Shown: positions 44,388 through 59,884 of the stretch, one piece after another
Layout: the number at the start of each line of letters is the position of its first letter
Numbering within the stretch: the stretch's first letter is position 1
Assembly: GCF_030316605.1 (NCBI RefSeq)
Contig: NZ_CP127039.1
Location: forward strand, 806,001-870,000
Direction: 5' to 3'
From: Spiroplasma ixodetis Y32
Lineage (GTDB): Bacteria > Bacillota_I > Bacilli_A > Mycoplasmatales > VBWQ01
Length of the DNA: 64,000 bases
The notes under the pieces: generated by a model
Seen by the model: only the letters and a program-made list of their open reading frames with translations
Told to the model about the DNA's origin: nothing
Databases searched by the model: none
Program-made: the position numbers and the translations under genes

Positions 44388-44496
44388 CCAACCAAGAACC
44401 TTTGGTTTGGTTGGTGGGGCCGTTTACGCTCTTTGTCTCACTTTTAAAAAGTGAGCGGGGTGTGTAAGGTGCGTAGCACCGAAGGGGCAGAACCCC
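44388..44496 (+). other. Plectrovirus structured intergenic region, four hairpins
   Basis: Four hairpins in a row: CCAACCAA/TTGGTTGG (44388-44414), CTCACTTTT/AAAAGTGAG (44437-44455), GGTGC/GCACC (44468-44480) and GGGG/CCCC (44484-44496). This stretch is GC-rich against an AT-rich surrounding. In single-stranded DNA phages such regions serve as replication origin, packaging signal or central terminator. Confidence 0.6.
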
Positions 44497-44526
44497 TATA
44501 TACTTGTTAGTTTAAAGGAGAATAAT

Positions 44527-44799
44527 ATGCAAACAAAACGTTTAATTAAAAGTTTAATTAATAATTTTTTATTTATTATTAATGCTATTTTATGAATTTT
44601 TAATATTAGATCCGTTGGTGAAATCGTCACCGGAATTAATGTTGGATCAAATCGTAAAGAAAAACTAATCTATGGACTTTGCAGTTTACTACAATATATA
44701 AGTTATATATCATTAATTGGATTTATTATTACTATTTATTGATGAATAAAAAATGATTTATCAATAGCAGAGCGTATAAGTGGTTTAAAACAATCATAA
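44527..44799 (+). CDS. Plectrovirus membrane protein, 90 residues
   Basis: ATG 44527 follows AAAGGAGAATAAT. Two membrane segments (FLFIINAILWIFNI and LLQYISYISLIGFIITIYWW) with a short charged loop between. Likely a coat or membrane protein of the phage; family not identified. It is the last plectrovirus gene before the rRNA operon end. Confidence 0.6.
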
Positions 44800-44827
44800 A
44801 TTAAAAATAAAATTATTTACTTATTTT

Positions 44828-44862
44828 AATGTAAAAATTAAGATTTTTTTAATTTTTACATT
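44828..44862. terminator. Terminator between plectrovirus and rRNA operon ends
   Basis: A 12-bp perfect stem AATGTAAAAATT/AATTTTTACATT with an 11-base loop of mostly T. It serves convergent transcripts: the phage genes on plus and the 5S end on minus. Confidence 0.6.
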
Positions 44863-44883
44863 AAGATTAACAATAAAAAAAAT

Positions 44884-44990
44884 TTGGCATCGTGCTATTT
44901 TCCCATTGCTGGTATTTTCGCCGCTGGAGTGCTTAACTGCTGTGTTCGAGATGGGAAACAGGTGTGACCACTCCGCCATGGACACCAAAT
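44884..44990 (-). rRNA. rrf: 5S ribosomal RNA
   Basis: On the minus strand the sequence begins near GGTGTCCATGGCGGAGTGG and contains CACACCTGTTTCCCATCTCG and CGAACACAGCAGTTAAGC, the conserved 5S core. It is the last gene of the operon, about 85 bases after 23S. Confidence 0.93.
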
Positions 44991-45074
44991 AGTTTAGCAA
45001 TTGCTCCCTAAAAACTAGAAACAGACATCTTTAAATTTGATTACTTTTGATTTGCAATAGAGAATATATTCTTC

Positions 45075-48052
<2,978 letters not shown>

Positions 48053-48252
48053 ATTTATTTTTAGAATATCCTATTGCAAGATAAAAATTATCTTATTTTT
48101 TTTAAAGATGTCTATTATCCAGTTTTTAAAGAACAATTGCTCAGAGAAAACAATCCCTGAAAACTAAACAGAACAAAAGAAGTAATCCAATAAATCATCC
48201 ATCTAATTTTTCTTGTTGTCTTGGTTTCTTATTAGAAACTAAACTCCATAGA

Positions 48253-49771
<1,519 letters not shown>

Positions 49772-49907
49772 AAATTGTTTTTGTTAAAAGATGATGTCTG
49801 ACTTATTTAATTTTTAATAAAAATTGACGGATTAATTCTTGTTCTATTTAGTTTTCAAAGATCGTTTTTTCTAGTTTGTAACCCATTTATTTTCGGGCAC
49901 AATAAGT

Positions 49908-49936
49908 ATCTTACAGAAAACAAAATCCAATGTCAA
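49908..49936 (-). promoter_or_regulatory. rRNA operon promoter
   Basis: TTGACA (49931-49936), exactly 17 bases, TAAGAT (49908-49913) on the minus strand, about 137 bases before the 16S start. An A/T-rich stretch upstream (49938-49954) could act as UP element. The insertion at 49955 begins 19 bases beyond the -35 box. Confidence 0.75.
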
Positions 49937-50181
49937 TGAAAATAATAGTAAAAATTGTAGATTAGACACACTTTTTGGACTAATAAAAGTTTTTATAACT
50001 TTATATTATTAGTTGAGGTGTAGTTTAAAATGAAATATTTAATCAATAGTGCTGATTTTACTAAATTTGATTATAAATTTAACAAGTTTGTAGAAAATTA
50101 TAAAAATGATAAAAATATTAATAAAGTTAATATTTATTATCGTAAATTTAGAAAATTTTGTTTTATTTTTAAAAATAAAAA

Positions 50182-51122
50182 CGGACTTCTCCCCACATGT
50201 ACTTGTGGAGGAAACAATGAAATTGAATGAGTTCAACAATGCTTTTCAAACAGAACAGGATTGTTTAAAATATATAGCAAGTTTGAAGAAAAACAAATGT
50301 ATCATGTGTTCTTGAACAAGTTTGAATACTTCTAATTTAAGAAGAATGAGATGTTTGAAATGTCATCAAACATTTAGTATTCTTCATGGCACCATTTTTT
50401 ACAAGTCACAAACACCTTTGAGATTTTGATTTTATCTCATCTTTAGATGAATAAACACCAAACATGGAATTACATCAACTGATGTTGCAAAAGAATTGGG
50501 TGTGACTTTGAAAACTGCTTGAAGAATGGGTCATGAAATCAGAAATCGTATTGCCAAACAAGAACATCAATTTATTGTTGAGGGCATAGTGCAAATGGAT
50601 GAAATGTATCTTTCATATATGGGTTTTAAAAAACAAGGAAGATCTTTGATAAATAAAACATTAATTGTTGGGATTTATGAAAAAACAACCAATAATTTAA
50701 TTGTGAAAGTAATCAAAAACGCAAAAAGTAAAAATCTTTTGCAGTTTGCAAGAAACCATATTTCTTCAAAGTGTGATGTACATACTGATTCTTGAAAAGG
50801 ATATCGTGATTTCAAATCACTTTTCCCTAATCACAAAACAGTTAACCATCAAGATGGTTATGTTTCAAAAATTGGCGTAAATACCAATCAAATTGAATCA
50901 GTATGAAAACATATACGAAGAACATTTAAAACACATATCAAAGTTGCAAAACATCATGTTCATTTATATGCCAAAGAAGCTGCATATAAATTCAACAAGA
51001 TACCTACTTTTGAAACTGTAATGCTATGTTTCATTTAAAAATGTGGGGAGAAGTCCGTAGATAGGCTTTTCTCAACATTTATGTGATAAAATTTAAAAAT
51101 AGTACATAAAGGGAGAAAAGCC
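50182..51122 (+). mobile_element. IS1595-family element, copy 11
   Basis: 941 bp, 8-bp duplication AATAAAAA, inside rve-type copy 2. The hairpin tail reads CTCAACATTT, a variant shared only with copies 10 and 12. Confidence 0.9.
50217..51038 (+). CDS. IS1595-family transposase (copy 11)
   Basis: Full frame with all zinc ribbon and D/D/E residues. LSHMG is LSYMG. RRIRC reads RRMRC (AGAATGAGATG). Confidence 0.85.
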
Positions 51123-52146
51123 AATAAAAATTCTTGTAAAGAAATAATTTCTCAATTACATATGCCAAAGCAAACTTTTTATTATTGAGCTAAACGTTTT
51201 TATGATATTTTCTACAAAAATAAACCTTTTGAAGAATTATTATTTAAATCAACAAAACCTAAAAATATTAAATATTTGTATAATTTGGAATTATCAGAAA
51301 AATTTATAAATTATTTTGTTCAGTATAAAGAAGAGTTTGGTATAGGTGCTTTTCAATTTTGTTATTTAATAAGACATATTGATGATATTAGGTTTAATTT
51401 TTTGCCAAAACCTTCGGTTAAAACTATATATCGTTGATTAAAACGTTTTGGTTTTTATTCACAAAAAACTATTAAGAAAAAACATTTGAGATATGAAGTA
51501 AAAGAAACTGGATTATTGCAGACTGATATTAAAGTAGTATCAGATTATATAACAGGAAGTAAAAGATGATATATTATTGATTTTATTGATGAAAAAACTC
51601 GAATTACTTATTGTTATGCATCTGAACAAGCACAAACCAGAGATATTGTAAATGCTACTAAAAATGCTTTAAATTTTTATGAAAAATTGGGAATTAAAAT
51701 TAAAAGAATTAGAACTGATAATGGTAGTCAATATGTTAATACATCTTGTGGAAAACCACAAAGGAATCGTTGATTTACAAATTTTTGTAATAAAAAAGGT
51801 ATAGTTCATGAAACTACACCGTTTAGATCACCACAGAGTAATGGTAAGATTGAAAGATTTCATAGAAATTGAAGTAATTTATTTGAAATAAAACCATATT
51901 TAAATAGTGATTTTAGTTTATTTCAAAAATTAGTTAATTCTTTTCAAGAATATTATAACAATTCTAAACCACATAAATCATTGGGGTTAATGACTCCTAT
52001 GGATTATTTTGATAAACTTTTATTAGATGGAAAATAGTCCAAAATGTCTGTACTACCTTACAATTCTAAATATATCACTATTTTTCTATAAAATTAAATG
52101 TTATTTTTGTCAGTGACACATATTACTAAACATTATCAAAATTAGA

Positions 52147-52436
52147 TTACTTATTAAAATATCCATCAGGATATATACCATCTCATTTTATATCTTCTTG
52201 ATGTTTTGGTTTAATACCAAAATATAAATCTATTTTATGATAATCTCCACTTTTATGTGACCATATTGTTGCTCCACCTCCACCAAAAGTTTTTGTATAA
52301 TCATAATTTAAAAATGAATTTTCCATATTATGGGTAAGTACCCCCCCATGATTAATCCTATTGTTCCGGTCACAGCACCAGTGAGTGCTAACGCTAATGT
52401 TATTTTACTTAAATTGGTTTTTATTCATATTTTCAT
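52147..52436 (-). pseudogene. Small membrane-anchored protein, paralogue, out of frame at a G7 tract
   Basis: ATG 52436 follows AAAGGAGAAATTTATT. The start MKIWIKTNLSKITLALALTGAVTG is a membrane segment or signal. A run of seven G (52331-52337 on the minus strand) leads to an early stop (GGYLPIIWKIHF*). In the next frame the protein continues through NYDYTKTFGGGGATIWSHKSG to IKWDGIYPDGYFNK and TAA. Eight (or five) G would restore a protein of about 96 residues. The paralogue at 12038-12317 has its G7 tract later in the gene. It follows the acidic Cys/His gene by 16 bases, so they share a transcript. Confidence 0.65.
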
Positions 52437-52482
52437 AATAAATTTCTCCTTTTTAATTTATTAAATGTTCTATATTATTAAT

Positions 52483-53423
52483 CGGACTTCTCCCCACATG
52501 TACTTGTGGAGGAAACAATGAAATTGAATGAGTTCAACAATGCTTTTCAAACAGAACAGGATTGTTTAAAATATATAGCAAGTTTGAAGAAAAACAAATG
52601 TATCATGTGTTCTTGAACAAGTTTGAATACTTCTAATTTAAGAAGAATAAGATGTTTGAAATTTCATCAAACATTTAGTATTCTTCATGGCACCATTTTT
52701 TACAAGTCACAAACACCTTTGAGATTTTGATTTTATTTCATCTTTAGATGAATAAACACCAAACATGGAATTACATCAACTGATGTTGCAAAAGAATTGG
52801 GTGTGACTTTGAAAACTGCTTGAAGAATGGGTCATGAAATCAGAAATCGTATTGCCAAACAAGAACATCAATTTATTGTTGAGGGCATAGTGCAAATGGA
52901 TGAAATGTATCTTTCACATATGGGTTTTAAAAAACAAGGAAGATCTTTGATAAATAAAACATTAATTGTTGGGATTTATGAAAAAACAACCAATAATTTA
53001 ATTGTGAAAGTAATCAAAAACGCAAAAAGTAAAAATCTTTTGCAGTTTGCAAGAAACAATATTTCTTCAAAGTGTGATGTACATACTGATTCTTGAAAAG
53101 GATATCGTGATTTCAAATCACTTTTCCCTAATCACAAAACAGTTAACCATCAAGATGGTTATGTTTCAAAAATTGACGTAAATACCAATCAAATTGAATC
53201 AGTATGAAAACATATACGAAGAACATTTAAAACACATATCAAAGTTGCAAAACATCATGTTCATTTATATGCCAAAGAAGCTGCATATAAATTCAACAAG
53301 ATACCTACTTTTGAAACTGTAATGCTATGTTTCATTTAAAAATATGGGGAGAAGTCCGTAGATAGGCTTTTCTCAACATTTATGTGATAAAATTTAAAAA
53401 TAGTACATAAAGGGAGAAAAGCC
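52483..53423 (+). mobile_element. IS1595-family element, copy 12
   Basis: 941 bp, 8-bp duplication TTATTAAT, in the acidic Cys/His gene. The inner right copy of the left end has one change (ATATGGGG), and the tail has the CTCAACATTT variant. Confidence 0.9.
52518..53339 (+). CDS. IS1595-family transposase (copy 12)
   Basis: Full frame. CLKCH reads CLKFH (TGTCAT to TTTCAT changes a ribbon Cys), ARNHIS reads ARNNIS and SKIGVN reads SKIDVN. The lost ribbon Cys may impair it. Confidence 0.82.
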
Positions 53424-53694
53424 TTATTAATTTCATCATCATTTTCTATTTTTTTGATATTTTCTAATAATTCAGGTACAAATTTATCTTCACATTCATC
53501 TGCATGTTCTTCACATACAAAAATATTTACTAATTCTTCGTCATCAATTACTAAATGAACAATATTATCTGAAATATCATCGCATCCTTTTCTTTGACAA
53601 ATTACAATTTCTTCATCAAAATTATTATTTGTTATCTTAAAATGTTTTTGCTTACTTTTTACTTTTTTTCGAACTGGAATGGCAACACTTTTTA

Positions 53695-53757
53695 GGACTA
53701 TTTTGATAAACTTTTATTAGATGGAAAATAGTCCAAAATGTCTGTACTACCTTACAA
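53695..53757 (+). mobile_element. Right-end remnant of the rve-type element
   Basis: 63 bp identical to the last coding bases and right inverted repeat of the rve-type IS (GATAAACTTTTATTAGATGG...CTTACAA). It is followed by ATAATAGTAAAAA (53758-53770), the same 13 bases that precede copy 2 at 49942. It closes a 3.8-kb insertion. Confidence 0.75.
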
Positions 53758-53846
53758 ATAATAGTAAAAATATAAATATTTTTTTCGTATAAAAAAATGG
53801 TTTAATTTTTACTAATATACTTAGTAAAATTAAATTGCTTAATTAA

Positions 53847-53889
53847 CTAAAAAACCATTTAAGGTTCTAATTCTTAAATGGTTTTTTAG
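53847..53889. terminator. thrS terminator
   Basis: A 17-bp perfect stem CTAAAAAACCATTTAAG/CTTAAATGGTTTTTTAG with a 9-base loop, ten bases after the thrS stop, with A/T runs built into the stem so it can work in both directions. Confidence 0.85.
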
Positions 53890-53898
53890 TTTTTATAG

Positions 53899-55833
53899 TT
53901 ATATTTTATTCTCAACGTGTTTTGTTAATAATTTTAAAAATTCTGATAAAGTAACAATTTTACTTTCTTTTTGACCATACTGACGATAACTTAAATTATT
54001 ATTTTCTATTTCCTTATCACCAATAATAATTTGATAAGGAATTTTTTGAGTTTGTGTTTCAACAATACGTTTGCCAATAGTTCCACTGCTAATAATTTCA
54101 GTTCGTAAATTATGTTGTTTACAAGTTTGCAATAATTTATTAGCATATTCTAAGGTTTTTTCTTTTTCATTTATTGGTAAAATTGCAATTTGCCTTGGTG
54201 CTAATCATAGTGGAAAAACACCTTTATTTTGTTCTAATAATGTGGCAATAAAACGTTCATATGTACCAATTAATCCTCGATGAACAATAACTGGATTTGT
54301 TTCCTTATTATTTTCATCAATATAAGTTAAATTAAACTTTTTCGGTAATAAGAAATCGAATTGAATAGTAGATATTGTAATTTCATGACCTAATGCTGTT
54401 TTAATTTGAACATCAAATTTTGGTCCATAAAAAGCAGCCTCACCAATCATTGGTTTATACTCTAATTGTAATTCATCTAATACTTCACGTAATGCTGTTT
54501 CTGCTTGATTTCACATTTTATCATCATTAAAATATTTTTCTTTATCAGCAGGATCTCGTAAAGATAATGATAAATAATCAATTTTAATATTTAAAGTTTT
54601 TAAAACCTCAGCAATTAACTGATAACAACGTTTAAACTCTGTTTTCATTTGATCAAATCTAACAAAAATATGAGAATCAGTTAATTCCATACTTCTTACT
54701 CGTTCTAAACCAGTTAAAGCCCCGCTTGCTTCATAACGATATAATAAAGCATGCTCACTTAAACGCAAAGGTAAATCTTTATAACTACGAAGAGCACTTT
54801 TATAAATCATACAGTGATGAGGACAAGTCATTGGTCTTAATACCAATTGTTCTTCTTCTTTTTTAATTGGAGCAAACATATTTTCACGATAATGATCTCA
54901 ATGACCACTTTTTTTATATAATTCAACAGAACCTAAAACTGGTGTCGCTACTTCTTGATAATCTCACATAAATTCTTGTTTTCTCAAATATTCCTGCAAA
55001 ACTTTTTTAATAATCATACCATTTGGTAAAAATATAGGTAATCCTTTACCACAATCATCATTAAAAGTAAAAATACTTAATTCTTTACCTAGTTTGCGAT
55101 GATCACGATTTTTTCGTTCTTCAAGTTCATTAAGTTTATCTACTAATTTTACTTTTGAATAATCACAAATTCCAGAAATGCGCTGTAATTGTTCATTTTT
55201 ATCATTTCCTAATCAATATGCACCAGTAATACTTAATAATTTAAAATCTTTTATTGATGAAGAATTATTAATAGCAACACCAGATGCTACTACTAAAGTC
55301 TTATTATCAACTAAATAAGAGCATTTTAATCCATTAACATGATTTAATTTAATATATTCTAAAGCAAAAGGATTGTCTTTATGAGTTTTTAAAGATTCGT
55401 CTTTAGTTTGACAAACTCTTTTAATTTCAATATTTTTTATTAAAATTTCACGCATTTTCTCTTCAATTTTAATTAATTCATCATTAGAAAGTCGCTTTTC
55501 ATAATCAAAATCTAAATAAAAACCATTATCATTAGTATTAGCAATCGTAATTAACGCTTGTGGATACATTAATTTAATAGTATGAGCTAAAATCATAGCA
55601 CATCCATAATTTAAAATAGTTCATCCTAAAGCATCATCTTTTTTAATAAACTTGATTTCAGCATCTTCTTTAATTTCTCAATATAAATCTTTTAATTGTC
55701 CATTCAGAGTAAAAGCAATAATTGAAGAATCTATATTTTCATTTTCCTGTTTTAATAATTGATAACCAGTAATTGGATTTTCAATATTATAAGTCATCGT
55801 TTTGCCATTTAATTGAATTACATTAATTTTCAT
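53899..55833 (-). CDS. thrS: Threonyl-tRNA synthetase, 644 residues
   Basis: Charges tRNA-Thr. The order is a TGS-like N-terminus ([20 protein letters not shown]), an editing-type domain, then the class II core: [33 protein letters not shown] with the zinc-site Cys/His, [18 protein letters not shown] (motif 2) and [18 protein letters not shown] (motif 3). The C-terminal anticodon domain ends [11 protein letters not shown]. In the editing domain the usual HxxxH is replaced by [10 protein letters not shown], so editing may be weak or lost; this should be checked by alignment. ATG 55833 lies 43 bases after pyk. Confidence 0.94.
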
Positions 55834-55876
55834 GTTTTACCTAATTCCTTTTCTAATTTACCTCAGTAGTACTAGG

Positions 55877-57283
55877 TTATTTAACAATAAAAGTTGTAAA
55901 AGGATTAGTATTATTATTAATATCTACTACTAATACTTTTGATTTAGTAGGGATTATATAAGTGCTACTAATGCTTTTAACTAGTTGCGAAGAATTACTT
56001 AATTCTACTGGAATTCCTTCAGCTGCTAAAAAAGTATAAATTCCAAAGTTTATTGCAAATTTATTATAATCAATAACATTATTAACAATAGGAATTATAT
56101 AAACTGGCAAATGAGCATTAGCAATAGTTCTAATATAATTACTATCTTGACTATTAGTAATTAAATATTGTGGTTTTTCTTCAATAATTTTTTTAATAGT
56201 TTTAGCAACTAATTGATCTTTTGTATGCAATAAATCAGTAGCAATTTTACTCTGTTCTTGATGACTTTCAGCATCAACAAGAATTTTACTCATTGTTGCA
56301 ATTGATAACACAGGATAGTTACCATTAGCAGATTCACCCGATAACATTGTACATGTTGCTCCCCAATCCATAGCAACCCAAACATCAGTAACTTCAGCGC
56401 GTGTTGGATGAGGGTTATCTATCATTGAATCTAGCATTTGCGTAGCAACAATTATCGGTTTGTTAACAGTACGACATTTTTTAATTCATTCACGTTCTAA
56501 AAAAGGAACTTTTTCAAAAGGAATTTCAACTCCTAAATCACCACGAGCAATCATAATAGCATCTGATTCTTTTAAAATTTCATCAAAATTATTAACTGCT
56601 AATTGTGATTCAATTTTAGCAATGATTTGAATATGTTTACCATCATTATCATCTAAAACTTTGCGGATTTCTTTAATATCAGCTGCTGAACAAACAAATG
56701 ATGCAGCAACATAATCTACTTTTTGCTGACAACCAAAAATTAAATCTGTTCTATCTTTTTCAGAAATAAAAGGTAAAGACAATTTAACATTTGGAATATT
56801 AATAGCACGACGATCTTTAATAGTATGTGTATTTAAAGCTTGACAAATAACAGTATGGTCTTTAGCCGCTGTAACCTTTAATGTTAATTTACCATCATCT
56901 ACTAGTAAATTATCATTAACTTTAATATCCTTTGCTAAATTACCATAATTTACAGAAAATTTATCCGCAGTACCAATAATCTCTTTATTATCAATTATCG
57001 TAATAATTTCATTTTTTTTGATTTCTACACTACCCTTTGTAAAGGTATGTGTTCTAACTTCTGGACCTCTAGTATCTAACATAATAGCAAATGGTACATT
57101 TAATTGTTTAGATACTTCTCTAATCATTAAAACCCTTGCTAAATGTTCATCATGAGTACCATGAGAAAAATTTAAACGCCCACAAATTGAGCCATTTTCT
57201 ATTAGTTGTTTAATAACATCAGCATAATTTGAAGCAGGTCCTAAAGTAGTTACACATTTAGTTCTTTTTATAATTGATATCAA
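55877..57283 (-). CDS. pyk: Pyruvate kinase, 468 residues
   Basis: Last ATP-forming step of glycolysis, PEP to pyruvate. TTG 57283 is chosen as start because GAGGTG lies six bases upstream and no ATG is near; GTG 57292 overlaps that site. Motifs: TKCVTTLGPASN, RLNFSHGTHDEH (K/R and phosphate site), LDTRGPEVR, IIAKIESQLAVNNFDEIL, IMIARGDLGVEIPFE (metal site) and CTMLSGESANGNYP. The C-terminal allosteric domain is present. It follows pfkA with 18 bases between. Confidence 0.95.
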
Positions 57284-57301
57284 ATTATTCACCTCTTTTT
57301 A

Positions 57302-58354
57302 TTAAGTATTTTTTTTAAAAATAACTCCTGACAAACGTAAAATTTTATTAGCAACGTTATTTTTATTTATTGAAGGTGTGTTTAATGCATCTTGAATTTC
57401 AATAGCTACTAATTTATTATCTTGTAATCCAATACAAATACTAGATTTATTACTATTTGCAAATCTTTCAGCAGCAAAAATACCCATCATTGTTGCTAAA
57501 TAACGATCAAATGCACTTGGTGTTCCCCCACGTTGAATTTGACCCAATATTACTGCTCTTGTTTCACAATCAGTATCTTTTTCAATGATTTTAGCTATTT
57601 TATTAACATCATATTGACGTTCAGTTACTACTATTACTAATGAACGACGTTGTTTTTTAGTGTACAACTGTTTAATAATATCAATCAATGACTGTTCTCC
57701 AATTCCTAAATCTTTAGTTGCAACTAAATCACAATTTGCAGCAGCAGCACTATGAAGAGCAAGGTCACCACAATTACGACCCATTACTTCAACAATCATA
57801 ATTCTTCCATGAGAATTAGCGGTTTGACGAATTTTATCAAGATTTTCAACAATTGTATTAAGAGCGGTATCAAAACCAATAGTAAACTCACTTGAACTAA
57901 TATCATTATCAATAGTACCTGGAATACCCACACATTGAATAGCTGCTTCATTACTTAATTTTTGCAAACCATTATATGTGCCATCACCACCAATAGCAAT
58001 TAAACCTTCAATTTTTTTAGATTTTAAAATTTCAATACATTTTTTACGAGTTTCTTCTTGCTCAAATTCTCTAAAACGAGCAGACCCAATGATTGTTCCC
58101 CCCATCTCAGTTCCTAGATCAATTAAATTTGCTCAATTGTTATCAATAACGTGAATATCATTTGTCATTATTCCTTTATAACCATTTTTTATTAAAACTA
58201 ATTCAAATGGTCTTTTATCAGCAGTAGCAATTTTACTATTTTCATGATTTATACCACGAAAAGTCTTATATACTGCATTAATAACATTATTCATACCTGG
58301 TGAATCACCACCAGAAGTTAAGATTCCAATTCTTCTTTTATTTAATTCTTGCAT
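57302..58354 (-). CDS. pfkA: 6-phosphofructokinase, 350 residues
   Basis: Committed step of glycolysis. Motifs: RIGILTSGGDSPGMNN (ATP site), AIGGDGTYNG, GIPGTIDNDI (PGTIDND, catalytic Asp), VEVMGRNCGDLAL and GQIQRGGTPSAFDR. A TGA Trp lies at NNWANLIDLG. Slightly longer than the 320-residue norm because of an insert at about 35-45. A TATAAT lies about 55 bases upstream of ATG 58354. Operon with pyk. Confidence 0.96.
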
Positions 58355-58460
58355 ATTTAGTCATCCTCTCTTCTAATTACATTATTTTAGTGATAATTAT
58401 TATAATTTGTTTAAAATTAAAAAGGATATCAGTAAATTTAACCATAAAATATGATTTTAA

Positions 58461-59765
<1,305 letters not shown>

Positions 59766-59837
59766 ATTTGTTAATTCCTTCTTTCTTTAATATTTTACTA
59801 ATTATTATACAGAAAAAAATATTGTTTAGAATCAAAA

Positions 59838-59864
59838 AAGCACAAATATTTTTTATTTGTGCTT
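59838..59864 (-). terminator. Terminator before eno
   Basis: AAGCACAAAT/ATTTGTGCTT hairpin followed on the minus strand by TTTTT, 20 bases after the stop of the 629-residue gene. It separates that gene from eno. Confidence 0.8.
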
Positions 59865-59884
59865 CTAAAATAATGATGATTTAA

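Larger units (their letters stand above)
50030..52037 (+). pseudogene. rve-domain transposase split by IS1595 copy 11
   Basis: Same protein as at 13968-15975 (D in LLQTDIK, D in RTDNGSQY, E in NGKIERFHR), cut at about codon 51 by IS1595 copy 11. Small substitutions only (for example CYPSEQ to CYASEQ, SLWLMT to SLGLMT). Confidence 0.75.
49955..52063 (+). mobile_element. rve-type (IS3/IS481-like) element, copy 2
   Basis: Same ends and length (2109 bp) as copy 1, with IS1595 copy 11 inside at a different place. Its left flank ATAATAGTAAAAA (49942-49954) reappears not at its own right end but after the remnant right end at 53757. Confidence 0.78.
52453..53694 (-). pseudogene. Acidic Cys/His-rich protein, 5' truncated, split by IS1595 copy 12
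   Basis: From the remnant of an rve-type IS (53695) the minus strand reads a basic stretch (VRKKVKSKQKHFKI), then VICQRKGCDD and VCEEHADECED. These CxxxxC and CxxHxxxC pairs could bind zinc. It then runs into an acidic tail, IS1595 copy 12, and NIEHLIN with TAA at 52453-52455. No start codon remains. Family unknown. Confidence 0.45.

Noticed and set aside
48053..48252. tRNA genes in the 16S-23S spacer
   Set aside because: No cloverleaf or TTCGA-type T-loop could be found in the spacer or elsewhere in the window.
57302..58354. pfkA, pheT, thrS and eno as broken genes
   Set aside because: The apparent breaks are TGA codons. All pieces are in one frame and read through with TGA as Trp.
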